Shown here piece by piece: positions 61,706 to 64,000 of a DNA stretch of 64,000 nucleotides. Source of the DNA: Algoriphagus sp. TR-M9 (lineage in GTDB: Bacteria; Bacteroidota; Bacteroidia; Cytophagales; Cyclobacteriaceae). How positions within the stretch are numbered: the stretch's first letter is position 1; every line of letters starts with the position of its first letter. Location of the stretch: positions 4,336,501 to 4,400,500 of the forward strand of contig NZ_CP115160.1 in assembly GCF_027594545.1 (NCBI RefSeq), in the 5' to 3' direction. Below the pieces are notes generated by a model, which did not search any database, was not told the origin of the DNA, and worked only from the letters and a program-made list of their open reading frames with translations. The position numbers and the translations under genes are program-made.

Positions 61706-63369
61706 AATACAGCAACAAAATAATTCTTTTACTAAGCAGTTGCATTGCTTTTTCCTGTGCTAAACAGAGTTCTCCGATGGGTGGTCCACGCGATGAAGAT
61801 CCACCGGTAGTTATGGAGATGAACCCTATTGATCAAAGCTTAAATTCTAAGCCAGAAGAAATCTCAATTGTTTTTGATGAATATATCAAGCTGGACAATG
61901 CCAATAAGAATATACTCATCACCCCTAGGGTCAACAAGGATGAAGTAATTTTTACAGCCATTAAAAACGTACTAAAGATTGAGCTGAATCAGGATCTGGA
62001 AGAAAACACAACTTACGTCTTTAACTTTCAGAAGGCTGTACAAGATCTATCAGAAGGAAATCCAACAGAAAACTTAAAACTGGTATTCTCTACAGGCCCA
62101 AGTATAGACAGCCTACAAGTCTCTGGTAATGTCTCCTCCTATTTTCCCGGCAGAAACACCAAGGATGAAGACATTCTTGTTGGCCTTTATCCTTTGGAAG
62201 ATACCACAAATGTTTTTACGGCTGCACCATACTACCTGAGTCAGACAGATAGCATAGGTAACTTCAATATCAGTAATATCAAGGAAGGAAAATACCTAGC
62301 CTATGCTTGGAAAGATGATAACAACAGTCTCAAAGCAGAATACAAATCTGAGGCCTTTGATTTTATCACTGACACCATCAGTATTGACCAAAATATTGCA
62401 GGATTACAGTTCAACCTATCTAAAGGAGATCAGACACCTATAAAATTAACCAGATCCTCGCCACTAGGGACAAATTATACCATTGTCTTCAATAAAAACC
62501 CCGCAGAAATTACTTTAGAAAATGAGCAGATTGGAAAAAGTGTATTCTACAGCAAAGGTGATAAGCGTATAAATCTCTATTCCGAATCCATACAAGAAGA
62601 CAGTATTGCAATTAATCTAGCTGTATTGGATTCAGTAGGCTATAGCATAGACACACTGATTTATGCCAAATTTGAAGAATCGAGTAGAAATCCAGATAAG
62701 CTGACTATCACCCCAAATTCAGGCCTAAGTTTTTATCAACAGATGAATGCGGAGTTAACATTCAATAAACCTGTAAAAGACATATTTTTTGATTCCCTAT
62801 ACCTAGCCTATGATACAGCATCCATGATCCAAATAACCCCACAAATGCTCAGCTGGAAGGATTCATTGACCAGAGACGTATTAAATATAAAACTGGAATT
62901 AGCTGATTCGATTCCTTTCGAAATATTTACCTTAAAAGCAGCCGATTCAACCTTCAGAGATATTGAAGGCCAGTACAATGAAGCAGCATTGGCTGCAAAT
63001 TATAAAAAGTTGTCTAGAGAGACTTTAGCAGATGCCATAAGTGGATCCATAGCAGGTGCTGAGCCTCCTTTTATCATTCAACTCCTGGACAGCAAAGGAA
63101 ATCTGAAGAAAGAAACCTACCTAGACAACAGTACCACATTCTCATTCAAACTCATTGAGGCAGGCAACTACCAGATACGGGTAATCGAAGATCTCAATGG
63201 CAACAGACGATGGGATCCAGCAAACTTTGAGAGAAAGAAGCACGCAGAACGCACTTTCTATCTACTAAATCCAGAAACAGGGGACAAAAATATTACCATT
63301 AGAGGGGGATGGACACTCGAAGAACAGGTGATTCAAGCGAGTCCAAAAACAGGCTTAAACACTCCCTAA
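61702..63369 (+). CDS. Bacteroidota Ig-like-domain lipoprotein
   Basis: 555 residues from a GTG start overlapping the previous stop by four bases (GTGA). The lipobox ends CIAFSC (Cys19). Just after it, PMGGPRDEDPPVV is a signature of a conserved Bacteroidota family with an SbsA-type Ig domain (MNPIDQSLNSKPEEISIVFDEYIKLDN), followed by further beta domains. The C-terminus has YQIRVIEDLNGNRRWDPANF, typical of this family. The role is unknown, probably in the outer membrane. It is the last gene before oriC. Confidence 0.85.
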   Translation: MKYSNKIILLLSSCIAFSCAKQSSPMGGPRDEDPPVVMEMNPIDQSLNSKPEEISIVFDEYIKLDNANKNILITPRVNKDEVIFTAIKNVLKIELNQDLEENTTYVFNFQKAVQDLSEGNPTENLKLVFSTGPSIDSLQVSGNVSSYFPGRNTKDEDILVGLYPLEDTTNVFTAAPYYLSQTDSIGNFNISNIKEGKYLAYAWKDDNNSLKAEYKSEAFDFITDTISIDQNIAGLQFNLSKGDQTPIKLTRSSPLGTNYTIVFNKNPAEITLENEQIGKSVFYSKGDKRINLYSESIQEDSIAINLAVLDSVGYSIDTLIYAKFEESSRNPDKLTITPNSGLSFYQQMNAELTFNKPVKDIFFDSLYLAYDTASMIQITPQMLSWKDSLTRDVLNIKLELADSIPFEIFTLKAADSTFRDIEGQYNEAALAANYKKLSRETLADAISGSIAGAEPPFIIQLLDSKGNLKKETYLDNSTTFSFKLIEAGNYQIRVIEDLNGNRRWDPANFERKKHAERTFYLLNPETGDKNITIRGGWTLEEQVIQASPKTGLNTP

Positions 63370-63836
63370 AATACCGTGGATAAGTACCAATATAACTGTG
63401 GATAAACGTGGACATCATTAGGACAAAGGCACACTTACCCACACAGTGCAAATCAGGAAAAACTCCCAAGCTCGTATTTGGGGAAAAGCGTACAGTTATC
63501 CACCACCTAAAATCAGGTAATCCACATCAAAATTTCCCACGCTGTAAAGAAGTCCTTTAATCCACAAAAAGCACAGAATTACTCTAAGTGAATCAATACT
63601 AATAAGTTTCATGTGGAAAAACAGGGGATAACCCGTGGACAAAGCCAATTCAACTTCATTAAAAAAGTGGAGAAGAAAAAAAGTACACTTTATCCCCAAA
63701 TCCACAGCCTTAATAACCCTAATAAAGAATTTTTTAAAAAATCTATTTTACAATTACTATAAAAAGAGAGCGTGGATAAGTCTTTGTATTCGCCTCACAT
63801 TTTGGTAATATTATAGGAACCCAAAATCTAAACCTG
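63370..63836. other. Chromosomal replication origin (oriC)
   Basis: 467 bases with many DnaA boxes (consensus TTWTNCACA). Exact: 63397-63405 (minus) and TTTTCCACA at 63612-63620 (minus). One mismatch: 63375-63383 and 63771-63779 (minus), 63435-63443, 63496-63504, 63518-63526, 63558-63566 and 63690-63698 (plus). A weaker match lies at 63698-63706. The stretch 63707-63770 is almost all A/T and is a good unwinding element. Density, orientation and nearby parS/mnmG make this strong. There is no dnaA gene alongside. Confidence 0.9.
63783..63813 (+). promoter_or_regulatory. Promoter of the acyl-CoA ligase gene
   Basis: TTTG (63783-63786), 19 bases, TAATATTA (63806-63813), one base off the susC -7 box. 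The start codon is 23 bases further; the -33 side lies at the last DnaA box of oriC. Confidence 0.45.
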
Positions 63837-64000
63837 ATGGAGCTTTCTAGACTTTTTGATTTGATACCCGAGCAAATCACCATTTACGATAAGCCTATTG
63901 CCTTATCTAAAAAGGAAAACGGTACTTGGAAAAATTTCTCATCAAGGGATGTCAAAGAAATAGTCGATAATCTCAGCCTTGCATTTTTGAAAATTGGCAT
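63837..64000 (+). CDS. AMP-dependent long-chain acyl-CoA ligase (partial, 3' end missing)
   Basis: The frame starts at ATG 63837 and runs off the window after 54 complete codons. The start MELSRLFDLIPEQITIYDKP and KENGTWKNFSSRDVKEIVDNL resemble the N-termini of Bacteroidota long-chain fatty-acid CoA ligases, which activate fatty acids with ATP. The AMP-binding motif itself lies beyond the edge, so the assignment rests on the N-terminal pattern. Confidence 0.7.
   Translation, partial: MELSRLFDLIPEQITIYDKPIALSKKENGTWKNFSSRDVKEIVDNLSLAFLKIG

Overview
The window looks like chromosomal DNA of a free-living Bacteroidota bacterium, most likely order Cytophagales (Algoriphagus/Cyclobacteriaceae type). 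The signs are a GldJ-type gliding/type IX secretion lipoprotein, a SusC/SusD pair, a protease with a type IX secretion C-terminus, many Bacteroidota-only families, a long SecA without the C-terminal zinc motif, and promoters of the form TTG-N19-TAnnTTTG. No phage, IS transposase or CRISPR array is visible. The family and genus level assignment is an inference from protein style, not a database match.

Layout: 0-9 kb holds the end of a probable mfd gene, gldJ, a DoxX membrane protein, a cell-wall amidase, a DJ-1/PfpI protein, an S9 peptidase and small secreted proteins. 9-10 kb holds a membrane protein and a winged-helix regulator. From 10.6 to 22.5 kb there is a coherent choline/phosphocholine block: a BCCT transporter, then on the minus strand susC, susD, a phosphodiesterase lipoprotein and a choline-dehydrogenase-type enzyme, then a Tat-exported phosphoesterase divergent from a BetI-like TetR regulator. 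The matching betaine-aldehyde dehydrogenase lies 27 kb away (47.2-48.6 kb) but shares the same promoter/operator arrangement. 22.6-33 kb holds stress and redox genes (oxyR, an ohrR-like gene, ohr, dsbD) and metabolic enzymes. 33-56.5 kb is mostly minus strand: a type IX exported protease, a two-component pair, an S1/P1 nuclease, an amidohydrolase, secA, dapF, mscS, betB, a tRNA locus, mutS and an operon of small enzymes. 56.5-63.4 kb is a plus-strand, AT-richer housekeeping block (xth, ybeY, mnmG and others) with two parS sites. 63.37-63.84 kb is a DnaA-box cluster with an AT-rich stretch, which I read as oriC. The window ends in an acyl-CoA ligase gene.

The most notable observations are: (1) one 16-bp palindrome sits at the same offset on the -7 box of three promoters (susC, the phosphoesterase and betB), defining a predicted BetI-type regulon that joins uptake and hydrolysis of choline phosphoesters to betaine synthesis; (2) a GIY-YIG nuclease gene lies between a complete tRNA-Leu(UAA) and a second copy of that tRNA's 3' half, and its stop codon comes from the anticodon loop, which looks like a tiny tRNA-targeting mobile element; (3) oriC and parS lie close together; (4) there are two families of small dispersed repeats, one ending exactly at start codons and one lying just after stop codons; (5) an OhrR-like regulator has lost its sensing cysteine.
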